The translations under genes were made by a program, and so were the position numbers. Shown piece by piece: positions 1 through 6,381 of a DNA stretch of 8,286 nt (positions are counted from its first letter, which is position 1; each line of letters begins with the position of its first letter). Under the pieces are notes generated by a model. That model searched no databases. It saw only the letters and a list, made by a program, of their open reading frames with translations, and had not been told where the DNA came from. The DNA comes from Leptospira ellisii (GTDB lineage: Bacteria; Spirochaetota; Leptospiria; Leptospirales; Leptospiraceae). The stretch lies in the NCBI RefSeq assembly GCF_002811955.1, contig NZ_NPEF01000176.1:1-8286 (forward strand), in the 5' to 3' direction.

Positions 1-121
1 GTAGGCGGGAAGAGAGTTCCTCTTCGGTGTTGAGCAGTAAATATCCCATATCCAACCCGGTTCCCCGACTTTCACAAACGTTCCACCGAGCGGATAAAAA
101 ACTCACAACGGCGGGGCCCAT
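1..121 (-). CDS. Possible 5' end of a minus-strand gene, cut by the window edge
   Basis: A minus-strand frame is open from an ATG at 121-119 to the left edge (about 40 codons), with a second in-frame ATG at 49-47. The product would begin MGPAVVSFLSARWNV and continue through MGYLLLNTEEELSSRL. I do not recognise the family from so short a piece. Neither ATG has a clear Shine-Dalgarno sequence, so the start is unsettled and the shorter form is possible. If real, the gene diverges from the oxygenase-topA pair and shares the intergenic palindrome at 170-193. A plus-strand frame (3-140) is also open here, but its translation is serine/proline-rich and looks less protein-like. Moderate to low confidence. 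Confidence 0.4.
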   Translation of the reverse strand, partial: MGPAVVSFLSARWNVCESRGTGLDMGYLLLNTEEELSSRL

Positions 122-169
122 AACGACTTTTCAGAAGTGAATCCGATAAAGTCAGAAAAATAACGCGTG

Positions 170-193
170 TTTACGTGTTTGCAAAAACGTAAA
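170..193. promoter_or_regulatory. 24-bp near-perfect palindrome, candidate operator
   Basis: Arms TTTACGT (170-176) and ACGTAAA (187-193) are exact inverse complements. The interior TTT-GC-AAA (178-185) is also symmetric, so 11 of 12 base pairs match about a centre between 181 and 182; only 177/186 breaks the symmetry. It lies between the possible minus-strand gene and the oxygenase-topA genes. Size and symmetry suit a dimeric repressor such as a TetR-type protein, but no regulator gene is visible in the window, so the binding protein is unknown. Confidence 0.55.
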
Positions 194-198
194 ATAAT
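170..198 (+). promoter_or_regulatory. Candidate sigma-70-type promoter for the oxygenase-topA unit
   Basis: TTTACG (170-175) is followed after 17 bases by AATAAT (193-198), a plausible -35/-10 pair reading toward the plus-strand genes. The palindrome at 170-193 covers the -35 and spacer, so a protein bound there would block polymerase. A start near 205 would give a leader of roughly 115-160 bases. Sequence judgement only. Confidence 0.35.
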
Positions 199-365
199 CA
201 GCGGCAGGAGCTGGCAATCTACTCGATTGTTTCGGTCATTTCCGCCGGTAGGTCGCCGTGTTGCCCTACTTCGTGGAAGGCTACGCTACTTGTTTGTTAA
301 GCGAAGTCCGGAGAAAGCATGAAAAAATTCTTGCATACTTTAGAAAATCGTAAACTCATTGATCC
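199..365 (+). other. Potentially structured leader upstream of the oxygenase gene
   Basis: I find no known RNA family here. Several short helices are possible: CAATC (215-219) with GATTG (225-229); GTAGG (248-252) with CCTAC (265-269); CTTC (269-272) with GAAG (276-279); and ACTTCG (268-273) with CGAAGT (302-307). The last three share bases 268-273 and cannot all form at once, and the final helix ends just before GGAG at 310-313. This resembles the layout of a switching leader, but the helices are short and may be chance. I looked for SRP RNA, RNase P RNA and cobalamin riboswitch signatures and did not find them. Confidence 0.25.
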
Positions 366-390
366 ATGCGAAATCGAAACTCGATTTTAA
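319..390 (+). CDS. Possible 23-residue leader ORF overlapping the oxygenase start
   Basis: ATG at 319 has a better ribosome-binding site (GGAG at 310-313, spacing 5) than the start of the following gene. It reads MKKFLHTLENRKLIDP and then CEIETRF before TAA at 388-390, overlapping the first codons of the gene at 366 in another frame. It could be a leader peptide whose translation delivers ribosomes to ATG 366, which has no visible ribosome-binding site. It could also be the original N-terminus of that gene separated by a one-base indel, or chance. No run of a single regulatory amino acid is present. Confidence 0.3.
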   Translation: MKKFLHTLENRKLIDPCEIETRF

Positions 391-1214
391 AACGGATCGA
401 ATCCTTGGATCCCGTCGAAGATTGTCATACGATTTCCTTATTGGCCGGAAGTTACGATTTTCCAAAAGACTTGGAAATCTCTCTTGCATTAGCTTTTTTT
501 AAAACGTTCGCCGTTCCTTCCATCGCGAAAATCTTGGATCACACGAAACAATTCGAAAACTTCGGCCAAAAACGCTATGATGATACGGCTATCCTCCTCG
601 CCGAAATTTTGGAAAACGGATTCGATTCCCCTAACGGAACGACGGCGATTCGGAGGTTGAATCAAATCCACGAAAACTATCCCATCTCAAATCAGGGTTT
701 CTTATATACTCTCAGCACGTTCGTATTCGAACCGGTTCGTTGGAACCTGCGTTTCGGTTGGCGTCGCGGAACGGAAAAGGAAAAACTCGCCAACTTTCAT
801 CTTTGGAGAAACATAGGAAAATGTATGGGAATCCGGAACATCCCGGAAGATTACGATTCGTTCGAAATTTGGAATCGTTCCTTCGAAGCGGAACACTTTC
901 GAAGAACGCCCGAAAGCGAACGGCTCGGTCTTGCGACGTTGCGGATTCTTTCCGAGAAAATTCCTAAATTTCCGGGAATAAAATCCATCGTAAAGCACGC
1001 TCTTTGCAGTCCGTTGGAAAAGCCGCTTCGGAACGCGATGGGGTTTCCCGAACCGAACCGCTGGATCGAAATCCTCACGCACACAACCTTAAGAATCCGC
1101 GCCTTCCTTTTACGAACCGTCTGGCCTCCGAGAACCGAACCGTATCTCGTCACAAAACGCAAAAACCCCACGTATCAAAACGGATATTTGATTGAAAACC
1201 TCGGTCCCCGCTAA
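366..1214 (+). CDS. MpaB/DUF2236-type oxygenase-like protein
   Basis: This 282-residue protein looks like the short, soluble branch of the DUF2236 family, which includes fungal MpaB and the rubber oxygenase Lcp. Some members bind haem and cleave carbon chains with oxygen; the substrate here is unknown. Family-like stretches are ALAFFKTFAVPSIAKIL (41-57), GQKRYDDTAILLAEIL (67-82), an invariant-looking RRLNQIHENY (96-105) and FHLWRNIGKCMGI (144-156). H102 and H145 are candidate metal or haem ligands, which is inference. There is no signal peptide or clear membrane helix, so it is probably cytoplasmic. An in-frame stop at 360-362 limits the start to ATG 366 or later; no good ribosome-binding site precedes it, and a small ORF with a better site overlaps from 319. 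The stop lies 13 bases before topA, so the two are probably cotranscribed. Family assignment is fairly sure, function is not. Confidence 0.75.
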   Translation: MRNRNSILKRIESLDPVEDCHTISLLAGSYDFPKDLEISLALAFFKTFAVPSIAKILDHTKQFENFGQKRYDDTAILLAEILENGFDSPNGTTAIRRLNQIHENYPISNQGFLYTLSTFVFEPVRWNLRFGWRRGTEKEKLANFHLWRNIGKCMGIRNIPEDYDSFEIWNRSFEAEHFRRTPESERLGLATLRILSEKIPKFPGIKSIVKHALCSPLEKPLRNAMGFPEPNRWIEILTHTTLRIRAFLLRTVWPPRTEPYLVTKRKNPTYQNGYLIENLGPR

Positions 1215-1227
1215 ACCCTGAAGTTGC

Positions 1228-3087
1228 GTGGCTTATCTTCTCATCGTAGAATCCCCTTCCAAAGCGAAGACGATCGCCGGTTATTTAGGAAAAGATTATA
1301 GGATCTTATCGACGCTGGGACATGTCGCTGATCTTCCGAAAACGACCCTCGGAGTGGATTTAAAGAACGGATTCGAACCGGAATACGTTCCGCTTCCCGG
1401 AAAGAAAAAAGTTATTTCCGAGATCGTAAAGGCCGCGAAAGAATCCGACACGATTTTTTTAGCGACGGATCCGGATCGCGAAGGGGAATTTATCAGTTCG
1501 TATCTGTTCGAAAGATTCAAAAGAAAATCGAACGTCTTCCGCATTCGTTTTTCGGAAGTCACGAAGAACGCGATCCTAAGTTCGCTCCGAAACCCGACCT
1601 CGATCCTTCGACCTCTCGTCGACGCGCAAAAGACGAGGAGAATCGGAGATCGTTTGATCGGATACTTCGTCAGTCCGGTTCTGTGGAAGGAAATCGGTCC
1701 CGGTCTTTCCGCGGGACGCGTGCAGTCCGTCGCGTTAAAATGGATCTGCGAACGGGAGAAGGAGATCCGCGGTTTTCAACCGGAAATATATTATCAAATT
1801 CTAATTTACGCGAAGGACGAAAACGGGGTGGAAGGGATTTTCCAAAGGAAAGGGGAACGTATCGTTTCCAAGGAAAAGGCGGATTCTATTCTTAGGGAAG
1901 TCGACGGGGAAAAAAAGCTCTTCATCGGCGCCAAGGACGAGAGCGCGGGTAAGAATTTTCCTCCTCCCCCCTTTCAAACGGCGAGTTTGCAGCAGGAGGC
2001 GTTTCGAAGATTTCATTTCAGTTCCAAAAAAACGATGAACCTGGCCCAAAAACTCTACGAAGGAGTGGATTTAGGACAGGGCAAACGGGAAGGTCTGATC
2101 ACTTATATGCGGACGGATTCGGTCCGATTGAATCCGGAATTCGTATCCCGCACGCAGTCTTGGATCCGTTCCCGGTTCGGAGAATCATTTGTCCTTCCGT
2201 ATGAAATCAAGACGAAAGCCGGAAAAAAGGAAACGAAAAAAATCCAGGACGCGCACGAAGCGATTCGGGTGACGGATGCGGGGTTCACCCCCGATTCGGC
2301 GAGACGGATTTTGGGAAAGGACGAAGCCTCCCTGTACGAACTGATCTGGAAAAGAACGGTCGCGAGCCTGCTTCCCCCCGAACAATTTCAAAAAATAGAA
2401 TATTCCATTTTTGTCAAGGACGAGCATTTTTCGCTCGAGACGAAGAGAATCACGTTTCCTGGTTTTAAGATCGTCCACGAGACGGCGGAAAAGAAAATTC
2501 CGGTTTGGAAAAAAGGGCAGACGATTCTCCCCGAAAAGACGGAGGCGCTCGTTCAGAAAACCGAACCTCCCTCCCGTTATACGGAAGGTTCTTTAGTATC
2601 CCGTTTGGAAAAAGAGGGGATCGGTCGTCCGTCGACGTACGCGACCGTCGCCGAAACGTTGCTCAAACGGAAATACATCGATAAGGATCGCGTTTCGTTC
2701 TTTCCGCTTCCGCTTGGAGAAAAGGTGGATTTTTTTCTTCAAACCGGATTCGGTGAGCTGTTTCGGGAGAAGTTCACCGCGGAGTTGGAGAACTCCTTGG
2801 ATCGGATCGAAAAAGGGGAGGCGGATTCCCTCGAAGTATTAAACGGACTTTGGTCGGACTTACAAACTCAGATCGAATCCAGCAAACGGAACGCGCAGAA
2901 ATTTCGCAAGGACTGGGCCGTCGTTCGCGAGGAGAAAAAGAGGACCGGTTGGGGGATTTGTCCCCTTTGTAAGGAAGGAATTCTTCAAAAAAAGAAAACG
3001 CATAAAAAGAGGGAGTTCTACCAATGCGACCGTTTTCCGGATTGCGAGTTCGTAAGTTACGATCTTCCTTCCTCAGCTTCGGTTTAA
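1228..3087 (+). CDS. topA: DNA topoisomerase I (type IA)
   Basis: The 619-residue enzyme relaxes negative supercoils by cutting one strand through a 5'-phosphotyrosine link. The Toprim domain (about 1-115) opens with [18 protein letters not shown] and has the metal-binding DPDREGE at 81-87. GLSAGRVQS is at 159-167, the catalytic tyrosine is Y293 in [17 protein letters not shown] is at 341-347, and [12 protein letters not shown] is at 463-474. The C-terminus keeps a single four-cysteine zinc ribbon (C578, C581, C600, C606), whereas many bacterial enzymes have several, so it is shorter than the 860-odd residues of E. coli TopA. The start is GTG 1228, forced by an in-frame TGA at 1219-1221, and its ribosome-binding site is weak. 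Translation may depend on coupling to the oxygenase gene that ends at 1214. All core motifs are intact. Confidence 0.97.
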   Translation: MAYLLIVESPSKAKTIAGYLGKDYRILSTLGHVADLPKTTLGVDLKNGFEPEYVPLPGKKKVISEIVKAAKESDTIFLATDPDREGEFISSYLFERFKRKSNVFRIRFSEVTKNAILSSLRNPTSILRPLVDAQKTRRIGDRLIGYFVSPVLWKEIGPGLSAGRVQSVALKWICEREKEIRGFQPEIYYQILIYAKDENGVEGIFQRKGERIVSKEKADSILREVDGEKKLFIGAKDESAGKNFPPPPFQTASLQQEAFRRFHFSSKKTMNLAQKLYEGVDLGQGKREGLITYMRTDSVRLNPEFVSRTQSWIRSRFGESFVLPYEIKTKAGKKETKKIQDAHEAIRVTDAGFTPDSARRILGKDEASLYELIWKRTVASLLPPEQFQKIEYSIFVKDEHFSLETKRITFPGFKIVHETAEKKIPVWKKGQTILPEKTEALVQKTEPPSRYTEGSLVSRLEKEGIGRPSTYATVAETLLKRKYIDKDRVSFFPLPLGEKVDFFLQTGFGELFREKFTAELENSLDRIEKGEADSLEVLNGLWSDLQTQIESSKRNAQKFRKDWAVVREEKKRTGWGICPLCKEGILQKKKTHKKREFYQCDRFPDCEFVSYDLPSSASV

Positions 3088-3100
3088 AAAACCGCTTTTT
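3080..3100 (+). terminator. Small intrinsic terminator overlapping the topA stop
   Basis: CGGTTT (3080-3085) and AAACCG (3089-3094) form a 6-bp stem with an AAA loop, followed by C and TTTTT (3096-3100). The topA stop codon (3085-3087) runs from the stem into the loop. The stem is short and AU-containing, so termination may be partial. A perfect TATAAT sits immediately after at 3102-3107, without a convincing -35. Confidence 0.5.
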
Positions 3101-3361
3101 GTATAATTCTTAAGCCGTCCTTTATGGATCTGCCTTTTCTTTGGCTCCGGGGCCGCGACCGGAATTCGTACATTCCGAAAACGTGTAGGGATTTTAATCC
3201 GACATCGATCGCTTCGCCGCGTTTTCGAAAAAACGTTTGGACCGAGCTGAAAAACGTCGTATGATGAAACGGAAAACGTTCGAAAGCGAAACGTTTCGGG
3301 AAGGGAATTTAGGCAACCGCTTTTCCGTAAAAGCGAAACGGGCGTTCTGGACACATTCTGC

Positions 3362-3402
3362 CGCAAAGAGGGGCCGGACGTAGAAACGGAACCCTCTTTG
3401 CG
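3362..3402. repeat. 11-bp perfect inverted repeat (long stem-loop)
   Basis: CGCAAAGAGGG (3362-3372) is the exact inverse complement of CCCTCTTTGCG (3392-3402). Inside, CCG (3374-3376) can pair with CGG (3387-3389), extending the hairpin. No T-run follows, so it is not a classical intrinsic terminator. It could be a structured RNA, an mRNA-end stabiliser or a protein site. Confidence 0.6.
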
Positions 3403-3423
3403 TGCGTTAATAAATTCGAAAAA

Positions 3424-3435
3424 TAGAATATTCTA
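3424..3435. promoter_or_regulatory. 12-bp perfect palindrome TAGAATATTCTA
   Basis: The palindrome lies about 160 bases upstream of the small secreted protein gene. Its half-site ATTCTA(A) resembles halves of Fur/PerR-family boxes, but those normally have a one-base centre (7-1-7), which is missing here, so that link is only a suggestion. TTATAC at 3440-3445 could act as a -10, without a clear -35. Confidence 0.35.
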
Positions 3436-3458
3436 ATTCTTATACGTAGTTTTCCGTT

Positions 3459-3516
3459 CGGAATCCGGAAAAAACCGTTTTAATAAAAAAATATTTATTT
3501 TTTCCGGTTTATTCCG
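3459..3516. repeat. 58-bp imperfect inverted repeat around an A/T-rich core
   Basis: CCGGAAAAAA (3465-3474) pairs perfectly with TTTTTTCCGG (3498-3507). The outer hexamers CGGAAT (3459-3464) and ATTCCG (3511-3516) are also inverse complements, interrupted only by TTT at 3508-3510. The 23-base core is nearly all A and T apart from CCG. It could form a hairpin in RNA or provide a bent, protein-binding DNA element upstream of the promoter of the small secreted protein. Confidence 0.55.
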
Positions 3517-3529
3517 TCGAATGGATGTA

Positions 3530-3554
3530 GGGAAACGGATTATAAACGTTTCCC
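3530..3554 (+). promoter_or_regulatory. Dyad enclosing a -10-like TATAAA, candidate operator/promoter
   Basis: GGGAAACG (3530-3537) and CGTTTCCC (3547-3554) are exact inverse complements around a 9-base centre that contains TATAAA (3541-3546). A -10 element between two repressor half-sites would give tight control of the gene starting at 3594, with a leader of about 40 bases. No good -35 is visible. Alternatively the element is transcribed and forms a hairpin with a 9-base loop upstream of the ribosome-binding site. Confidence 0.45.
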
Positions 3555-3593
3555 ATGCAAAAACAAATAAACGACACTTTTGAGGTTTCAATC

Positions 3594-3929
3594 ATGAACA
3601 CAAACAAACTCTTTTCCTTAATTTCCCTCCTGGGATTTCTGGCGGCAAGTTCCCTTTTCGCGGTTTCCGAAGAGGTGGAAGATCAACTTCTCGAAAAGGC
3701 GATCGTGGAAAGCGCCGTGACCAAGGAGCAAAAAACCGCCGTGGCGAATTACCTGAAAGCGGTGGCCCAACAAAAATCGCAAAGAGCGGAAGAGTTGCGG
3801 GAATTGGCGAAACGTTCCACCGGCGGTAAATTTCTGGCAAGCAATGCCCAGTCCCAAAAATACATCAAACAGGCTCAGAGTCTGGAACGGGAAACTGCGA
3901 GATACCAAGCGGCCCTGAACGGTCTTTGA
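3594..3929 (+). CDS. Small exported helical protein, unknown function
   Basis: The preferred start is ATG 3594, preceded by GAGG at 3582-3585 (spacing 8). The in-frame ATG at 3555 has no ribosome-binding site and would put 13 polar residues before the signal. The 111-residue product has a clear Sec signal peptide: MNTNK, a hydrophobic stretch at 6-23, and likely cleavage after A23 (SLFA). There is no lipobox cysteine, so it should be a soluble periplasmic or secreted protein. The mature part is about 88 residues of charged, helix-favouring sequence rich in Q, K, E and A, with GGKFLASNAQSQKYIKQAQ at 77-95. I do not recognise a named family. It stands alone between the dyad-rich region and a strong terminator, so it is probably monocistronic and individually regulated. 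Confidence 0.8.
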   Translation: MNTNKLFSLISLLGFLAASSLFAVSEEVEDQLLEKAIVESAVTKEQKTAVANYLKAVAQQKSQRAEELRELAKRSTGGKFLASNAQSQKYIKQAQSLERETARYQAALNGL

Positions 3930-3950
3930 TTTCTTTTTTTCTTAGTCGTG

Positions 3951-3979
3951 AAAAGGCGCTTTGAACGGCGCCTTTTTTA
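3951..3979 (+). terminator. Strong intrinsic terminator between convergent genes
   Basis: AAAAGGCGC (3951-3959) pairs with GCGCCTTTT (3968-3976) across an 8-base loop, and the T-run continues to 3978. It closes the small secreted gene. On the opposite strand the same stem is followed by only four Ts, so it may also end the ABC/HDOD operon, less efficiently. Confidence 0.85.
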
Positions 3980-3981
3980 TT

Positions 3982-4776
3982 TTATCGGTTTCTTTCCGGA
4001 ATTACGGACCAAGTGCCGTCGATTCTCTTTACCTGCAATTTTAGGTCGTATAAGGTTTCCAGATTATTCTTTTGAAAACAAGTTTCGATTGGACCGGTGA
4101 ATACAACCTTCCCTTCTTTGAGCAAAACTGCCTTCGTGTAGAACTCCGGAATTTCTTCGGGACGATGCGTGATGTAAAGCGAAGTGAAATTCCTTCGATC
4201 GTGGTATTCCCTTAAGAATCCCAAAAAGTCCTCTCTCGCGGTGAGATCCAAAGAGGAGCACGGTTCGTCCAAAATCAAAAGGTCCGGTTCCGTCACCAAA
4301 CTCCGTAAGAACAATATCTTTTTCTTTTCTCCGGAGGATAAGGTGGAATAGAATTGGTCCCGCTTCCGCAGCAGATCCGCTTCCTCGAGAATACGGACCG
4401 CCTTGTCCAGTTCGTTCGGAGTCGGATCCCGATAATATCCCACGGTATGAAACAACCCGGTGAGAATCACATCTAAGACGGTAAGTTTTCTTTGGAGCGT
4501 GTTTTCCTGCTGGGAAGCGTCCAAAATCCCGATCCGTTTTCTGAGATCCTGAATCGCGGTTTCTCCGTAGGTTTCGCCGAACAGACGGATCCTTCCGGAA
4601 GTGGCCCAGATCATCCCGTAGACGAGGTTGACGAGCGTGCTTTTCCCCGCCCCGTTTCTGCCCAAAAGGACGCAATGTTCGTTTTCGGAAATTTCAAAAC
4701 TGACGGAATTCAGGATATCTTTTCCGGAAGGACGGTAGCTCACGTCTTCCACGGAAAGGAGAGAATGTATATTCAA
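3982..4776 (-). CDS. Soluble ABC ATPase, YlmA/PhrA (COG1119)-like
   Basis: This single-domain ATP-binding-cassette protein of 264 residues has no membrane segment. Walker A is GRNGAGKST (39-47), a Q-loop candidate is Q89/Q90, the signature is LSSGE (146-150) instead of LSGGQ, Walker B with catalytic glutamate is LLILDEP (166-172), the D-loop is SSLD (174-177) and the switch histidine is H204 in YITHRPEEI. The REDFL after the D-loop and THRPEEIPEF are like the COG1119 proteins (YlmA, ModF/PhrA), whose biological role is poorly defined. The start is inferred as TTG 4776-4774, 5 bases after the stop of the upstream HDOD gene, with GGAG in that gene's last codons. The open frame continues upstream, but that part is the shadow of the HDOD gene. 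No permease is encoded nearby, so it may act as a regulatory ATPase or with a distant partner. Confidence 0.88.
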   Translation of the reverse strand: MNIHSLLSVEDVSYRPSGKDILNSVSFEISENEHCVLLGRNGAGKSTLVNLVYGMIWATSGRIRLFGETYGETAIQDLRKRIGILDASQQENTLQRKLTVLDVILTGLFHTVGYYRDPTPNELDKAVRILEEADLLRKRDQFYSTLSSGEKKKILFLRSLVTEPDLLILDEPCSSLDLTAREDFLGFLREYHDRRNFTSLYITHRPEEIPEFYTKAVLLKEGKVVFTGPIETCFQKNNLETLYDLKLQVKRIDGTWSVIPERNR

Positions 4777-4781
4777 AAAAT

Positions 4782-6263
4782 CTAATTCTCCATTCTGGCT
4801 ATATCGTAGAGTTTTCTCAGTTTTTCCCCCGTTTCTTCGAAGGTCTTCTTGTCGGCGAGATCGTATTTCTGCAATACGGTTTCGTCTATCGTGAAGAAAG
4901 ATGCCTTTTTGTCGATACAATCCACCATCATATTCGCTAGATAGACCAATTCCACGAGATCGTGGTACACGCTGCCGATGCACATGAACGGTCTGTGGTG
5001 GAATTCTATCATTTGGACGAGATCGGGAGGAAAATCCCATTTTTTGGCGAGAAGACCGCCTAACGTGGGATGGGAAATGCCTATCGAAATCTCCTCCAGG
5101 ATCGTGGAACTTCCGAAGTCGCGGTCCTTTTGGTAGTTGGATAGTTTGACGAAAAGTTTTCTGTCCAGGGAAAGCAGGATGAATTTTCCCAGATCGTGCA
5201 GAAGAGCGCCGGCCGCGGCGATGTCCGCGACTCTCGTCATTCCGCCGCGGCCGGCGATATTCCGTATAAAAAAACTGCACATATTCGAATGATTCCAGAC
5301 CTCTTGCAGTTTCGCATAACGTCCATCCATAATCTTACGCACGCCTGAAACGTAGAGAAGGTTCCGCACGTTCTTGAGTCCGACCACTTTTACGGCCTGA
5401 ACGATCGTATTCACCTTGTTTCTACTCGCGAACCCCGCAGAGTTGGAAAGTTTGAGAAGGTCGGCGCTGAGCGCGGGATTTTTTTCGATCTCGTTGGCTA
5501 TGATTCCCAGATCCGAATCCGGGTTATTGCAGAGCGAGATGATTCGGGTCAAAGTATTCGGAAGAGGGGGAAGTCCTTCTATTTCCGCGAGGATTCTTTC
5601 CTTGAGTTTGGTGGTGATCTCGATCGGAACGATCTGCTGCGGAACCACGAGCGTGGCTCTGGTCAATTTTCCGTCCGAGTCCACCTTGAATTTATCGGCT
5701 CCGATCCCCGAATTTTTGAGAAGCAGTTGGACGAGCACGAGACCGAGCCCGGCGCTTTCCTGGGAATCGGAAATATCCATAAACGCATCCGAAAGATCGT
5801 TGTACTTTTTGGCGGATTCGATTCTTTTTTTGATGCGTTCCACTTCCTGAGGGAGAAGCGCCGCGTCGTTTTCCACCAAAATGGCGAGGCTGTTGTTGAT
5901 GATCTTGGCGCGGAAATGGATTCCGAAGCTGCTGTTCTGCAGCGTTTCTCTTTGGTCGTCCCAGTGATGCGTAATCTCCTCCTGAAACGTCCTCATCCCT
6001 TTGGAATAATGATCCGCGTTGTTGATATCGAGGCTTTTTTTCAGGAAGAATATCCGTTTCGCGTTCGCCTTATTGGCATTCATTAGGATTTCTTTAAGTA
6101 TTGTTGAGATGACCTCCGTCAAAAAGAGTCTGTCAATTTTCCCCAAAATACTTAGCAATAAATTATAGAGCTGTTGATGATCCTCTTCCGTGACGAATTT
6201 ATATTCTATATCTATATCTTTTCCGTTCAGAAGTGTGTCGGTCAATTCCGGTATATTTAACAT
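4782..6263 (-). CDS. HATPase-HDOD fusion signalling protein
   Basis: The 493-residue protein has no signal peptide or membrane helix. Residues about 30-207 resemble a histidine-kinase/anti-sigma ATPase fold: an N-box-like KEILMNANKANAKR (57-70), a D-box-like LVENDAALL (129-137) and a glycine box ESAGLGLVLVQLL (169-181). I see no phosphoacceptor-histidine (DHp) domain, so autophosphorylation is not expected. Residues about 220-430 form an HDOD domain: LPPLPNTLTRIISL, then NPALSADLLKLSNSAGF, HDLGK at 356-360 and FHHRPF at 421-426. The HD pair is kept, although HDOD proteins are usually treated as non-catalytic interaction modules. ATP-dependent switching of a signalling partner is inference. 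ATG 6263 has AAAGG upstream (spacing 8). The ABC ATPase follows after 5 bases, so the two form an operon. Confidence 0.85.
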   Translation of the reverse strand: MLNIPELTDTLLNGKDIDIEYKFVTEEDHQQLYNLLLSILGKIDRLFLTEVISTILKEILMNANKANAKRIFFLKKSLDINNADHYSKGMRTFQEEITHHWDDQRETLQNSSFGIHFRAKIINNSLAILVENDAALLPQEVERIKKRIESAKKYNDLSDAFMDISDSQESAGLGLVLVQLLLKNSGIGADKFKVDSDGKLTRATLVVPQQIVPIEITTKLKERILAEIEGLPPLPNTLTRIISLCNNPDSDLGIIANEIEKNPALSADLLKLSNSAGFASRNKVNTIVQAVKVVGLKNVRNLLYVSGVRKIMDGRYAKLQEVWNHSNMCSFFIRNIAGRGGMTRVADIAAAGALLHDLGKFILLSLDRKLFVKLSNYQKDRDFGSSTILEEISIGISHPTLGGLLAKKWDFPPDLVQMIEFHHRPFMCIGSVYHDLVELVYLANMMVDCIDKKASFFTIDETVLQKYDLADKKTFEETGEKLRKLYDIARMEN

Positions 6264-6296
6264 CGAAGCCGCCTTTCTCCTGCAAATTTTTCGAAG

Positions 6297-6360
6297 TTTC
6301 GGAAATAAATCCAGTCTTTCCGAAAATCCTTGTCCGGAGGGGCTGGTAAACTTTCTGAAA
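6297..6360. promoter_or_regulatory. Cluster of three TTTCNGAAA motifs in the divergent spacer
   Basis: TTTCGGAAA (6297-6305), TTTCCGAAA (6317-6325) and TTTCTGAAA (6352-6360) share one pseudo-palindrome. The first two centres are 20 bp apart, about two helical turns, and together form an exact 9-bp inverted repeat. The third is further extended to CTTTCTGAAAG (6351-6361). All lie in the 118-bp spacer between the HDOD gene (minus) and the coiled-coil gene (plus). By eye I find the motif only three other times, all inside genes (4683, 6680, 7930). The cluster suits a shared operator for both directions. Confidence 0.5.
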
Positions 6361-6381
6361 GACTCGGTCGGGAGGGGGAAT

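Larger units (their letters stand above)
3101..3529. other. Gene-poor spacer rich in inverted repeats
   Basis: No convincing coding region is present. A 46-codon plus-strand frame from ATG 3124 lacks a ribosome-binding site, and the 97-codon minus-strand frame at 3073-3366 is arginine/serine-rich and unlike the neighbours. Besides the dyads listed separately, it holds CGTTTT-CGAA-AAAACG (3220-3235) and CGCTTTT-CCGT-AAAAGCG (3318-3335), both short perfect hairpins. The segment may be a decayed gene, an untranslated RNA or a complex control region; the sequence alone does not decide. Confidence 0.5.

Noticed and set aside
3..140. Plus-strand open frame at the left edge
   Set aside because: Its translation is serine/proline-rich and looks like the shadow of the minus-strand frame; no domain is recognisable.
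300..320. GTCCGGAGAAAGC resembling the SRP RNA apical loop
   Set aside because: The flanking conserved bases of the SRP helix (the CAGG and AGCAGCC sides) are missing.
3220..3235. CGTTTT-CGAA-AAAACG hairpin as a terminator
   Set aside because: No T-run follows and no gene ends just upstream; short A/T-rich hairpins are common in this spacer.
3073..3366. 97-codon minus-strand open frame in the spacer after topA
   Set aside because: Composition is arginine/serine-rich with no recognisable domain, it overlaps the topA end and its terminator, and it has no convincing ribosome-binding site.
4777..5280. Upstream extension of the ABC ATPase frame on the minus strand
   Set aside because: It lies wholly inside the HATPase-HDOD gene in another frame, and its arginine/proline-rich translation is unlike the ABC family. 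The ATPase fold starts right after the TTG at 4776.
6190..6381. Upstream extension of the coiled-coil gene
   Set aside because: It is antisense to the start of the HDOD gene, while ATG 6382 has a strong ribosome-binding site and begins the coherent charged protein.
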